Positions 55,700 through 64,000 of a stretch of 64,000 nt of DNA are shown here, piece by piece. The DNA is taken from NCBI RefSeq assembly GCF_900103445.1, contig NZ_FNHS01000010.1:62001-126000 (forward strand), read 5' to 3'. The notes below the pieces were generated by a model. The model was not told the origin of the DNA and made no database searches. It saw nothing but the letters and a program-made list of their open reading frames with translations. The position numbers and the translations under genes were made by a program. The number at the start of each line of letters is the position of its first letter. Position 1 is the first letter of the stretch. The DNA is from Methylobacterium phyllostachyos. Its GTDB lineage: Bacteria > Pseudomonadota > Alphaproteobacteria > Rhizobiales > Beijerinckiaceae.

Positions 55700-55840
55700 A
55701 TGCGGATCCACAAGGAAGGGACCTTCGACGGGGTCTGGACCGTCTTCGTCGGCCCCTGCCTCTGCTTCAGCGACCTGAGCGAGACGGAGGCCGACGCCCT
55801 GATGGCGGCCTTCGCGCGGCTCGCCGCCAGCAGGGCCTGA
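55700..55840 (+). CDS. Very small hypothetical protein
   Basis: 46 residues from the ATG at 55700: MRIHKEGTFDGVWTVFVGPC, then LCFSDLSETEADALMAAFAR. It looks like a compact alpha/beta peptide with a plausible helix at the end. A longer frame from GTG at 55613 overlaps the preceding gene. No family is recognised; codon composition is compatible with coding. Confidence 0.45.
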   Translation: MRIHKEGTFDGVWTVFVGPCLCFSDLSETEADALMAAFARLAASRA

Positions 55841-55896
55841 CCCCGCCCCCTGGCTCATCGTCCCGTCGGCCGGACGCCACCTTTCTGGACGATGCC

Positions 55897-56616
55897 CTAT
55901 CCCCCGGGGACCAGTGAGCGGAGCGGGATCGGCTCCGGCCGGTATTCCTGCATCCCGCCGGCGATCCGCTCCTCCACCGCGTCGAGGAATTTTTCGGGAT
56001 CCGTGATCGAGCATTGGCGCAGGTCCCAGAAGGCGTAGCGCCACCATTGCACCTTGAGGTAGCGCTCGATCAGCGCGTCGGGGAAGCGCATCTTCACGAT
56101 CCGGGCCGGGCTGCCCGCCACGATCGCGTAGGGCGGCACGTCCTTGGTCACCACCGCCATCGCGCCGATGATCGCCCCATCGCCGATCGTGATGTCGGGC
56201 ATCAGGAAGGCGCCGTGGCCGATATAGACGTCGTTGCCGATGCGCACGCGCTTGGGCCAGAGATAGGGCCCGCAGATCTCGTAATCCTCCGCCCGCGGAT
56301 CGGCGCGGTCGAACACGGCGGAGTGGTGCGTGTAGAACAGCGGTGAGGTCGAGCCGCAATGCACCGGATGGCTGCCGCGACCGACCTGCACGCTCTCGCC
56401 GATCGAGCAGTAGCGGGCGATGTCGGCGCCGAAATAGTATCCGCTCACCGCGTACGAGAACGCCCCCATGGTGAGGCAGTAATCGACGCCCATCCACTTG
56501 ATGCTGCACGGCGGCTCGAAGGTGCAGTCCTCCGGCAGGCCGAACGGGGCCGGATGCAGCACCGAGATGCCCCGCCGCAGCATCTCCTGCTTCATGTCCT
56601 CGTTGACGGAGATCAT
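55897..56616 (-). CDS. CatB-like O-acetyltransferase (left-handed beta-helix)
   Basis: 239 residues from the ATG at 56614-56616. Hexapeptide repeats form the left-handed helix (ARYCSIGESVQVGRG, then VRIGNDVYIGHGAFLMPD and ITIGDGAIIGAMAVVTKDV, PYAIVAGSPARIV). The catalytic His is likely in FYTHHSAVF. The xenobiotic-acetyltransferase branch includes VatA/CatB drug enzymes, but most chromosomal members acetylate sugars or polymers; two glycosyltransferases 1-3 kb away fit the latter. It uses acetyl-CoA. Confidence 0.88.
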   Translation of the reverse strand: MISVNEDMKQEMLRRGISVLHPAPFGLPEDCTFEPPCSIKWMGVDYCLTMGAFSYAVSGYYFGADIARYCSIGESVQVGRGSHPVHCGSTSPLFYTHHSAVFDRADPRAEDYEICGPYLWPKRVRIGNDVYIGHGAFLMPDITIGDGAIIGAMAVVTKDVPPYAIVAGSPARIVKMRFPDALIERYLKVQWWRYAFWDLRQCSITDPEKFLDAVEERIAGGMQEYRPEPIPLRSLVPGG

Positions 56617-57026
56617 GCGGCGTCCTCGTCGATGGGGTGTTCGGGCGCGGCCGGTGCCGGGCCCACGCTAAGGGGATCGCGCATCGGATCGGCGCGTGCC
56701 GCCGCCGTGCCATCTACGGACCGCTGGATCCGCCCCGCAGCGTCGGTTCGACCCAGTCCGGCGGAGCTGTGGCGCAGCCCCGAGCCCTGCGGAGTCGCGT
56801 TCACCGCATGCCGTCACGGGGCGCGGTCGCGGCGCGGATCGGTTCATAGGCGGCTGTCGGGCAACGTCGGAGATGCGGGTGGGGCCGGGATGGCGGCGGT
56901 GGCCCGTCGCACTAACGGAACCGGCCGAGCCCGTAAACTCCGGAGCGTCCCGACGCAGCCGAGAGCCGTGCACCACGGCGCCGGCCCACAACCCTTGCTG
57001 ACGATGCGGTTTCGATATATCTAAAC
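56617..57026. promoter_or_regulatory. Divergent intergenic region with GATATATC site before the PadR gene
   Basis: 410 bp between the divergently transcribed acetyltransferase and PadR genes. The only structured part is the end: TTTCGATATATCTAAACATG includes the palindrome GATATATC at 57010-57017, just upstream of the PadR start. PadR proteins often bind AT-rich palindromes over their own promoters. No gene is seen in the rest. Confidence 0.45.
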
Positions 57027-57683
57027 ATGAACGATCTCGAATGCGAGCCGATCATCATGCATCCCAACTTCATGGACGCGTTCCGCGCCGACCCCTTCGA
57101 CGCCTACCGGTTCCGGGCCCATCGCGGTCCGATGGGCGGGGATCATCCCCGCGGCCGTCACGGGCACCCCGGCCGCGGCCCCGGCGACCGCCGGATGTTC
57201 GGCCGCGGGGGCCGCGGCGACCTCGCCCGCTTCTTCGCCCATGGCGACCTGAGGCTCGTGATCCTCCATCTGATCGCCGAGAAGCCCCGGCACGGCTACG
57301 AGATCATCAAGGCCATCGAGGAGCGGGTCGGCGGCGCCTACAGCCCGAGCCCCGGGACGGTCTACCCGACGCTGACGCTGCTGGAGGAACTCGGCCACGT
57401 CACGGTGACCCCCGGGGAGGGCACCAAACGGCTGCACACGATCACCCCGGAGGGCCAGGCGGTCCTCGACGGCAACCGTCCGACCCTGGAAGCCATCCTC
57501 GCCCGGATGGCCGAGGCCGAGGCCGCCCTGGGCGAGGGGCCGCCGCCCTCCCTGGTGCGCGCCAAGGAGGGGCTGAAGCTCGCCCTGCAGATGCGCCTCG
57601 CCCGCGGCCCGCTCAGCGCCGAGCAGACCGCCGCCATCACGGCCGCCCTGGAGGCGGCGACCGCCGCGGTGGAGCAGGCGTGA
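57027..57683 (+). CDS. PadR-family regulator with His-rich N-terminus
   Basis: 218 residues from the ATG at 57027. Residues 10-70 are rich in His, Gly and Arg (HRGPMGGDHPRGRHGHPGRG). Then the PadR winged helix: LRLVILHLIAEKPRHGYEII, then AIEERVGGAYSPSPGTVYPT and LLEELGHVTVTPGEGTKR. A helical dimer domain ends the protein. The His-rich lead recalls YqjI, a nickel/iron-responsive PadR member, so a metal input is plausible. Autoregulation through the GATATATC site is likely. Confidence 0.9.
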   Translation: MNDLECEPIIMHPNFMDAFRADPFDAYRFRAHRGPMGGDHPRGRHGHPGRGPGDRRMFGRGGRGDLARFFAHGDLRLVILHLIAEKPRHGYEIIKAIEERVGGAYSPSPGTVYPTLTLLEELGHVTVTPGEGTKRLHTITPEGQAVLDGNRPTLEAILARMAEAEAALGEGPPPSLVRAKEGLKLALQMRLARGPLSAEQTAAITAALEAATAAVEQA

Positions 57684-57713
57684 GGCGCCGCGATCCCCGG
57701 CGGAGGCTGCACG

Positions 57714-58619
57714 GTGCCTGATCCGCGATCCAGCCGCTGCGCCCTCGGCGTCACCCTGTTCCGGCCGGGCCGGGATCAGGTGGAGCGCGTCCTCGCCCAA
57801 GCCGCGGTCGCGGGCGCCACGGTGATCGCCTTCGACAATGGCGGCCTCTCGGCGGCGGACGCGGCGCGCCTCGTCCACGCGGGCGTAAATCTGCTGTCGG
57901 CGGGGCACAACATCGGCATCGCGGCGGCGCTCAACCGGATCGCCGCGTCTGCCCGGGACGCCGGGGCGGAGACGCTCCTGCTCCTCGATCAGGATGCCGA
58001 GCCGCCCGAAAACCTCGCCGCCGGTCTGCTCGCCGCCCTCGGAGCACTGCGGCGGGCCGGGATCCCGGCCGCGGTGGTGGGCCCTGCCCCGGCGCCGGCC
58101 GCCGGCCACAAGGCGCCCGCCTATCCGCCGCGCCCCGGCGTGCCGGAGAATGGCGCCCTCGCCCCGGTGCAGTTCCTGGCGACCTCGGGGTCGCTGATCG
58201 ACCTCGCCGCGTTCGAGCGGGTCGGCCCGTTCCGGGACGACTTCTTCATCGACGGGGTCGAGCTCGAATGGTGCTTTCGCGCCTGGAGCCGCGGCTACGG
58301 CTGCTACGTTGCCCGCGACGTCGCGATCCCCCATCGGGTCGGCGGCGGGGTGATCCGGGCCTTCGGGATCGCGATGCCGCGCCAGCCCCTGTTCCGCATG
58401 GCGACCTACCTGCGCAACGCCGTCTATGCGTGGCGGCTGCCGCACGTGCCGCTGCGCTGGAAGCTCGCCCAGGCCGCCTACCTGCCGCTTCAGGCCGGGC
58501 TGTACTGGGCGGATTCGGGCTTCCGGCCCGCTGTGCTGCTGCGGCTCCTCGGAGCGGCCGGTGACGGCGCCCTGGGCCGCCTCGGGCCGCCCAAAGGTTT
58601 GCCCAAGGATCTGCCGTGA
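57714..58619 (+). CDS. Glycosyltransferase family 2 (rhamnosyltransferase-like)
   Basis: 301 residues from GTG at 57714, with CGGAGGCTGC upstream. The GT-A fold is seen in SAGHNIGIAAALNRIAASA, the DxD-type LLLLDQDAEPPENLAAGL and the acceptor side DDFFIDGVELEWCFRAWSRG. This is the pattern of dTDP-rhamnosyl transferases for O-antigen or exopolysaccharide. Its stop overlaps the GTG of the next GT2 gene by 4 bases, so they are coupled. Confidence 0.9.
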   Translation: MPDPRSSRCALGVTLFRPGRDQVERVLAQAAVAGATVIAFDNGGLSAADAARLVHAGVNLLSAGHNIGIAAALNRIAASARDAGAETLLLLDQDAEPPENLAAGLLAALGALRRAGIPAAVVGPAPAPAAGHKAPAYPPRPGVPENGALAPVQFLATSGSLIDLAAFERVGPFRDDFFIDGVELEWCFRAWSRGYGCYVARDVAIPHRVGGGVIRAFGIAMPRQPLFRMATYLRNAVYAWRLPHVPLRWKLAQAAYLPLQAGLYWADSGFRPAVLLRLLGAAGDGALGRLGPPKGLPKDLP

Positions 58620-59602
58620 CCGACCGCCCCGCCCTCCCCCCGGTCCTGGACGTGGTGATCGTCAACTGGAACGGGGGTGCGCTGCTGCGCGCCTGCCTCG
58701 CGAGTCTCGCAGGCGTGCAGGACGCCGCATCCGTGCAGGTGATCGTGGTCGACAATGCCTCGACCGACGGCTCCGTCGAGGACCTGCCCCCAGATCTGTC
58801 CCTCTTGCCCCGCCCGCTCCGGCTGATCCGCAACGTGGAGAACCGCGGCTTCGGCCGGGCCTGCGACCAGGGTGCCGCCGCGGGCGAGGCTCCCGTGATC
58901 CTGTTCCTCAACCCCGACACGCAGGTGGAGCCCGACGCCCTTGAGCTGGCCCGCGCCGCGCTGATGGCCGATCCGCGGACCGGGATCGTCGGCGCCCGGC
59001 TGGTCGATCCCGACGGGCGGACTGCGCGCTCCTGCGCCCGGGCGCCCACGGCGCTCGGCCTCCTCGGTCGCGCCCTGGCGCTGGACCGGCTGGGCCTCGT
59101 GCGCCCGCACTTCCTCCTCGAATGGGACCACGCGGAGGACCGCGCCGTCGATCAGGTGATGGGCGCCTTCCTGATGATCCGCCGCGACCTGTTCCAGGCG
59201 CTCGGCGGGTTCGACCCGCGCTTCTTCGTCTACTGGGAGGATGCCGATCTCTGCACGCGCGCCCGGGCGGCGGGGTTTGCCGTGCGGCACGTGGCCGGGG
59301 CGGTCACCCGCCATCTCGGCCAGGGCACGACCCGGCAGGTGCGGGCGCGGCGGCTGTTCTACTTCCTGCGCAGCCAGATCCTCTACGCCGGCAAGCACCA
59401 CGGTATCGCTGCGGCCCTGGTGCTGATCGCGGCGAGCTTCTGCGCGCAGGTGCCGCTCCGGCTCGCCCTGGCGCTGGCTCGCCGGTCTCCCGGGGAGGCC
59501 GCGGAGGTGCTGCGCGCCGCCGCACTCCTCGCCGCGGCCCTGCCGCAACTCGCGGGTTCGCTCATGCGGGGCGATCGAGGAAGTCCAGCAAGGCCCGGTT
59601 GA
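58616..59602 (+). CDS. Glycosyltransferase family 2
   Basis: 328 residues from GTG at 58616 (GTGA overlap with the preceding gene). Motifs: [65 protein letters not shown] and [22 protein letters not shown]-terminal hydrophobic stretch ([19 protein letters not shown]) suggests membrane association. It probably builds a surface polysaccharide with the preceding enzyme. Its 3' end overlaps the end of rutD on the opposite strand by 41 bp. Confidence 0.92.
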   Translation: MTDRPALPPVLDVVIVNWNGGALLRACLASLAGVQDAASVQVIVVDNASTDGSVEDLPPDLSLLPRPLRLIRNVENRGFGRACDQGAAAGEAPVILFLNPDTQVEPDALELARAALMADPRTGIVGARLVDPDGRTARSCARAPTALGLLGRALALDRLGLVRPHFLLEWDHAEDRAVDQVMGAFLMIRRDLFQALGGFDPRFFVYWEDADLCTRARAAGFAVRHVAGAVTRHLGQGTTRQVRARRLFYFLRSQILYAGKHHGIAAALVLIAASFCAQVPLRLALALARRSPGEAAEVLRAAALLAAALPQLAGSLMRGDRGSPARPG

Positions 59603-60356
59603 AGGCCTCCGGACACGTCACGCTGTGGGCGTGGCCGCCCTCGGGGGCGAGGACGAGGCGGGCCCGGGGCAGCGCCGCCGCGAGGCGCTCGGAGCGCGTG
59701 TAGGGCACCAGTACGTCGTCCCGGGCGGCCATCACCAGGGTCTCGTGCGGGATGCGCCCGAGCCGGTCGGCGATCGCGAAGCGCTCCAACGCGCCGATGC
59801 GCGTGAGCACGGTCTCGGCCCCGGGGAAATGCGCCAGGGCGTGGGCCTCGTCGGCCGCGACCCGCTCGGCCTGAGCGGAGAGCCAGGGGGCCGGGTACAG
59901 GAAGATCGCCTGCGCCCGCACGAAGGCCTCCGGCCCGCCCCCGGCCAGGATCGCCCGGCGGGCCGCGAAACAGCGGCGCGTGGCCGGGTCCAGGGCGTCC
60001 CAGCCGTTGATCACCACGATCCGCCCGACCCGCCCGGGCGCGACGAGCGCCATCTGCAGGGCGATCAAGCCGCCCAGCGCGTGACCGACGACGTCGGCGC
60101 GGTCGATCCCGGCAGCGTCCAGCACGGAGAGCGCGTCCCGGGCCATGGCGGGGATATCGTGATCCGGGCCAAGCCGGTCGGGCGACCGCCCGGTCCCGCG
60201 ATGGTCGTAGGTCACCACCCGGAACCGCGCCGTGAGCGCCGCCATCTGCGGCGCAAAGTACCCGGCCCCACCGCCGAGCCCCGGCGAGAGCAGCACCGGC
60301 TGCCCGTCCTCCAGACCCGTCACCGCATGGTGGAGCGAGGCCGCGCCGATGCTCAT
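59562..60356 (-). CDS. rutD: RutD, alpha/beta hydrolase of pyrimidine catabolism
   Basis: 264 residues from the ATG at 60354-60356. The hydrolase core has [30 protein letters not shown] and the nucleophile region [17 protein letters not shown]. The nucleophile position in GHALGG holds Ala, not Ser. RutD proteins lack the Ser in several species and may act by general base. It speeds hydrolysis of aminoacrylate in the Rut pathway. It overlaps the rutC stop by 4 bases (ATGA). Confidence 0.9.
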   Translation of the reverse strand: MSIGAASLHHAVTGLEDGQPVLLSPGLGGGAGYFAPQMAALTARFRVVTYDHRGTGRSPDRLGPDHDIPAMARDALSVLDAAGIDRADVVGHALGGLIALQMALVAPGRVGRIVVINGWDALDPATRRCFAARRAILAGGGPEAFVRAQAIFLYPAPWLSAQAERVAADEAHALAHFPGAETVLTRIGALERFAIADRLGRIPHETLVMAARDDVLVPYTRSERLAAALPRARLVLAPEGGHAHSVTCPEAFNRALLDFLDRPA

Positions 60357-60739
60357 CGGCCGACATGCGCCACGGAGGCGATCTCCACCAGCGCGTCCGG
60401 CTTCACGAGGCCGCACTGGATGCAGTAGCGCGCCGGCTTCTCGCCGGGAAAATACGCCGCGTAGACCGCGTTGATCGCCGCGTAATCGGCCCAGTCCTTC
60501 AGGAAGACGTGGTTGAAGGTGACATCGTCCATCGTGCCGCCCGCGGCCTCGACCACGCCCTTGATGGTCTCCAGCACGTGCCGGGCCTGGGCGGCGGCGT
60601 CGCCGACATGGACGACGTTGGCCTCCGCATCGAGGGGCAGCGTGCCCGAGACGTAGAGCACGCCGTCGGCCAGCGTCCCCGGCACGTAGGGGGCGAGCGG
60701 CTTGCCCGTCCCCGGCGGAATCACGACCTGCTTCGGCAT
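60353..60739 (-). CDS. rutC: RutC, RidA-family aminoacrylate deaminase
   Basis: 128 residues from the ATG at 60737-60739 ([20 protein letters not shown]). The RidA fold motifs are [20 protein letters not shown], then [20 protein letters not shown] and the C-terminal [18 protein letters not shown] with the conserved Arg nearby ([10 protein letters not shown]). It removes the reactive 3-aminoacrylate formed by RutB. It lies third in rutA-B-C-D, 43 nt after rutB. Confidence 0.93.
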   Translation of the reverse strand: MPKQVVIPPGTGKPLAPYVPGTLADGVLYVSGTLPLDAEANVVHVGDAAAQARHVLETIKGVVEAAGGTMDDVTFNHVFLKDWADYAAINAVYAAYFPGEKPARYCIQCGLVKPDALVEIASVAHVGR

Positions 60740-60782
60740 TTTTTCGGACTTTCGCGGTGCGGGTGCCGGGACGGCGGGTGAT

Positions 60783-61519
60783 CTACGCGGCTGCGGTGCA
60801 GGTCTGTGCGCCGAGCGCCGCCTCGAACGAGGAGACGTCCGAGACCCAGCCGAAGAAGGTCTCGATGTTGGCGAGCGCCCCGTGGTGCAGGCTCTCCGGC
60901 CCCGCCTGATGCGTGGCATCCGCCAGCACGATGCCGAAATACTCGCGGTGGAATCCGTCCCGCAGGGTCGATTCCACGCAGACATTGGTGGCGATGCCGG
61001 TGAAGACCAGCGTGTTGATCCCCCGGGCGCGCAGCATGCTGTCGAGGGGCGTGTTGTAGAAGCCGCTGTAGCGCGGCTTGCCGATCGTCAGGTCGCCCGG
61101 CTCGGGCTTCAGGGCATCGACCAGCGCGTAGTCCCACGAGCCCTTGGCGAGGAGCCGCGCGTTCATCTCCGGATGCCGCCGCATGGTCTTGAGGGCGTTG
61201 GACTTGTGCCAGTTCGGCGAGCCCGGGCCGCCCGCCTCGACGTAGTCCGGATCCCAGCCGTTCTGGAACCACAGGATCTTGATGCCGGCCGCCCGCGCCG
61301 CCGCTACGGCCCGGACGATCTGCGCGATCACCGGGCCGGTGCCCGATATGTCGAAACCCGCGATGTCGAGGTAGCCGCCCGGGCTCGCATAGGCGTTCTG
61401 CACGTCCACCACGATCAACACCGTGGCGGCGGGGTCGAAGGCGATCGGCTCGGGCCGGGCCGGCAGGACGGTGCTGCCGTGGCGGCCTTGCGGATCGCGG
61501 TATCCGGCGGGGGCGTCCA

Positions 61520-61520
<1 letters not shown>
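60783..61520 (-). CDS. rutB: RutB, ureidoacrylate amidohydrolase
   Basis: 245 residues from the ATG at 61518-61520. It is an isochorismatase-like cysteine hydrolase with catalytic Asp in [16 protein letters not shown], Lys in [16 protein letters not shown] and Cys in [15 protein letters not shown]. It cleaves peroxyureidoacrylate/ureidoacrylate to aminoacrylate and carbamate. It overlaps the rutA stop by one base (TGATG), so translation is coupled. Confidence 0.94.
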
Positions 61521-62689
<1,169 letters not shown>

Positions 62690-63127
62690 CGGTCTGCACT
62701 CCACGCGGCTTCGGGCCTGAGGGAGCCGCGTCTGCCGAAGGGTTGCAAAACCGGGCTGGACGGTCAAACCCGCGGCGGTGCTTTGGCGGAAAAATGCCGT
62801 TCTTTTCAGCGGCTTGCACAATCGAAGCGCGATCTGTGCCCAGTGCATTCGCGCCGCGGCAGATGGGCCGCGGCAAACCAGCGCTTCAGTCCTGCGCTTC
62901 ATCCGCGCGGGGCCTGGGTGGGTTGCAGGTTCCTGTCGCGAAACAGGCGACCCTTTCTCGAAGCCTGTTCAGGCGTGCGGCATGTCGCAGGGACGAAAAC
63001 AGGTTTCACGCGGCCAGCTGGCGACACATCGCCTTGAGGTGGCGCGCCCCGATTGTCGCCGGCGGCCTGGAGACCATCTTCAAAGGGTGATGACGAATAT
63101 CGGATCCGTCCAGCTGGAGTGACCTCG
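62690..63127. promoter_or_regulatory. Divergent promoter region of rutA and a secreted-protein gene
   Basis: 438 bp without a gene. On the minus strand TTTGACCGTCCAGC at about 62757-62770 has one good half (TTGACC) of the RutR palindrome TTGACC-N4-GGTCAA and a poor second half, so RutR control is only a suggestion. No repeat copy or RNA motif was recognised. Confidence 0.4.
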
Positions 63128-63541
63128 ATGCGCGCGTTACCCGTCCTCGTCCTCGTCCTCGGCCTCGCGGGACCGGCGGCGGCCGACGACGCCGCCCGCG
63201 TGGCGGCCCAGGCCACGATCACCCGGCAGGTCGAGGCGTTCGGGCGCGACGACGCGCCGGCCGCCTACGCCCAGGCGGCTCCGGCGATCCGCGAACTCTT
63301 CCCGAACGCCGACCTGTTCATCGGCATGGTCCGCACCCAGTACCGTCCCGTCTACCGGCACCGCAGCTTCGTGTTCGGCGCGGGCCGGGACACCGGCGAG
63401 GCCAGCGTGGTCCAGTCTGTGGCGATCCAGGACGAGTACGGCGTCGACTGGACCGCCGAGTACAGCCTCGTCCGGGACGCGGACGGGCAGTGGCGCATCA
63501 CCGGCTGCCGCCTGATCAAGGCGCCAGGGACAAACGCCTGA
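63128..63541 (+). CDS. Secreted DUF4864-family protein
   Basis: 137 residues from the ATG at 63128. Signal peptide (RALPVLVLVLGLAGPAAA) then a DUF4864 domain: ITRQVEAFGRDDAPAAYAQA, FPNADLFIGMVRTQYRPVYR and YSLVRDADGQWRITGCRL. These are small NTF2-like periplasmic proteins of unknown function. It is convergent with the proline-rich protein gene, with a shared hairpin between. Confidence 0.88.
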   Translation: MRALPVLVLVLGLAGPAAADDAARVAAQATITRQVEAFGRDDAPAAYAQAAPAIRELFPNADLFIGMVRTQYRPVYRHRSFVFGAGRDTGEASVVQSVAIQDEYGVDWTAEYSLVRDADGQWRITGCRLIKAPGTNA

Positions 63542-63558
63542 AGCACGAACGCCTGAAA

Positions 63559-63585
63559 GGCCCGCCGCCTTTGGGGCGGCGGGCC
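63559..63585. terminator. Hairpin between convergent genes
   Basis: GGCCCGCCGCC pairs perfectly with GGCGGCGGGCC around TTTGG in the 51-bp gap. No long T-run follows on either strand, but the position between two converging genes supports a bidirectional terminator. Confidence 0.75.
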
Positions 63586-63592
63586 CGCGGCA

Positions 63593-63973
63593 TCACCGGG
63601 GTTCCGACTTCAGCGTCGCGAGCTTGTCGAGCATCTGCAGGGTGATGTCGGCGCAGGCCTTCGTCGTGTCGTCGTCGGCGCATTTCACGTCGATGCGGGC
63701 ATCGCCGCGCTCGAGGATGAAATGCGCGCCCTTCGGCGGCGGCGGCGGCGGCGGCGGCGGGCCGTCGGGGCCGCGCTGCGGGCCGCCGGGCGGGGGCGGC
63801 GGCGGCGCGTCGGCACCCGGGCCGCGGCGCGGACCGCCCGGGGGCGGCGGAGGCGGTGCGCCGGCCTCGGGGCCGGGCCGCGGCCCGCCGGGCGGCGGAG
63901 GCGGCGTCTGCGCGAACGCCACGGTGCCGGACAGCAGGGCCGCGACGCCCGCGAGGGCGATGATTCGGGTCAT
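63593..63973 (-). CDS. Secreted proline-rich repeat protein
   Basis: 126 residues from the ATG at 63971-63973. Signal peptide (RIIALAGVAALLSGTVAFAQ) then three imperfect repeats of PPPPPPGGPRRGPGADA type and a run of nine Pro. A folded C-terminal part (HFILERGDARIDVKCADDD, then ACADITLQMLDKLATL) with two Cys follows. It could span the periplasm or interact with the wall. The repetitive DNA is prone to length change. Confidence 0.82.
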   Translation of the reverse strand: MTRIIALAGVAALLSGTVAFAQTPPPPPGGPRPGPEAGAPPPPPPGGPRRGPGADAPPPPPPGGPQRGPDGPPPPPPPPPKGAHFILERGDARIDVKCADDDTTKACADITLQMLDKLATLKSEPR

Positions 63974-64000
63974 GTCGGCTCTCTTCGAGGAGGGATCGAC

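Noticed and set aside
62750..62775. RutR operator before rutA
   Set aside because: Only one half-site resembles TTGACC; the second half is poor, so it is not listed as a site of its own.

Overview
The window reads as a chromosomal segment of a GC-rich alphaproteobacterium (roughly 70% G+C by eye). The best fit is a Methylobacterium-like member of the Hyphomicrobiales. This is inferred from a NepR/EcfG-type general stress system with HWE/HisKA_2 kinases, a RepA_C-type replication protein, RutABCD, and a dense family of intergenic multi-hairpin repeats. Core genes (uvrA, trmFO, rlmB, argE, katG) argue against a dispensable plasmid. No tRNA, rRNA, CRISPR array, transposase or phage gene was seen.

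Layout. 1-4 kb: end of a Tat-exported aldo/keto reductase, then larB-larE-larC (nickel-pincer cofactor synthesis) behind a Crp/Fnr regulator. 4-20 kb: BrkB membrane protein, SDR, an ECF sigma factor with a NepR-like N-terminus, a separate nepR, a metallophosphoesterase, an AlkA-like glycosylase, two HWE/HisKA_2 kinases, katG and a beta-carbonic anhydrase. 20-24 kb: argE, polysaccharide deacetylase, rlmB. 24.4-27 kb: a plasmid-like module with an AT-rich stretch, seven 16-bp iterons, repA and a HARE-HTH-like gene behind a palindromic operator. 28-36 kb: an SF2 helicase, cobF, and a co-directional cluster OCD - D-threonine-aldolase family - PLP lyase - dadA, headed by a tandem glycine riboswitch.

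36-46 kb holds small enzymes, a lower-GC secreted hydrolase, a chemoreceptor, an HxlR/alcohol dehydrogenase pair, a frameshifted MFS gene and a ParDE module whose toxin has lost its ATG. 46-64 kb holds uvrA, an outer-membrane protein, a catalytically dead HtrA-like protein, a DUF1127 gene, trmFO, an M20 amidohydrolase, an acetyltransferase, a PadR regulator, two GT2 glycosyltransferases, rutABCD and small secreted proteins.

The most interesting unit is the riboswitch-headed cluster at 31.2-36.3 kb. Its four enzyme families could together turn two glycines into one aspartate, by a variant of the beta-hydroxyaspartate route in which a flavoprotein makes the glyoxylate. The iteron origin inside core DNA, the NepR-sigma fusion, the ACG-start toxin and the nine-copy repeat family that supplies starts and stops to genes also merit attention. 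Starts were chosen from ribosome-binding sites and family lengths. Functions are family-level inferences from motifs I could read; no database search was possible.
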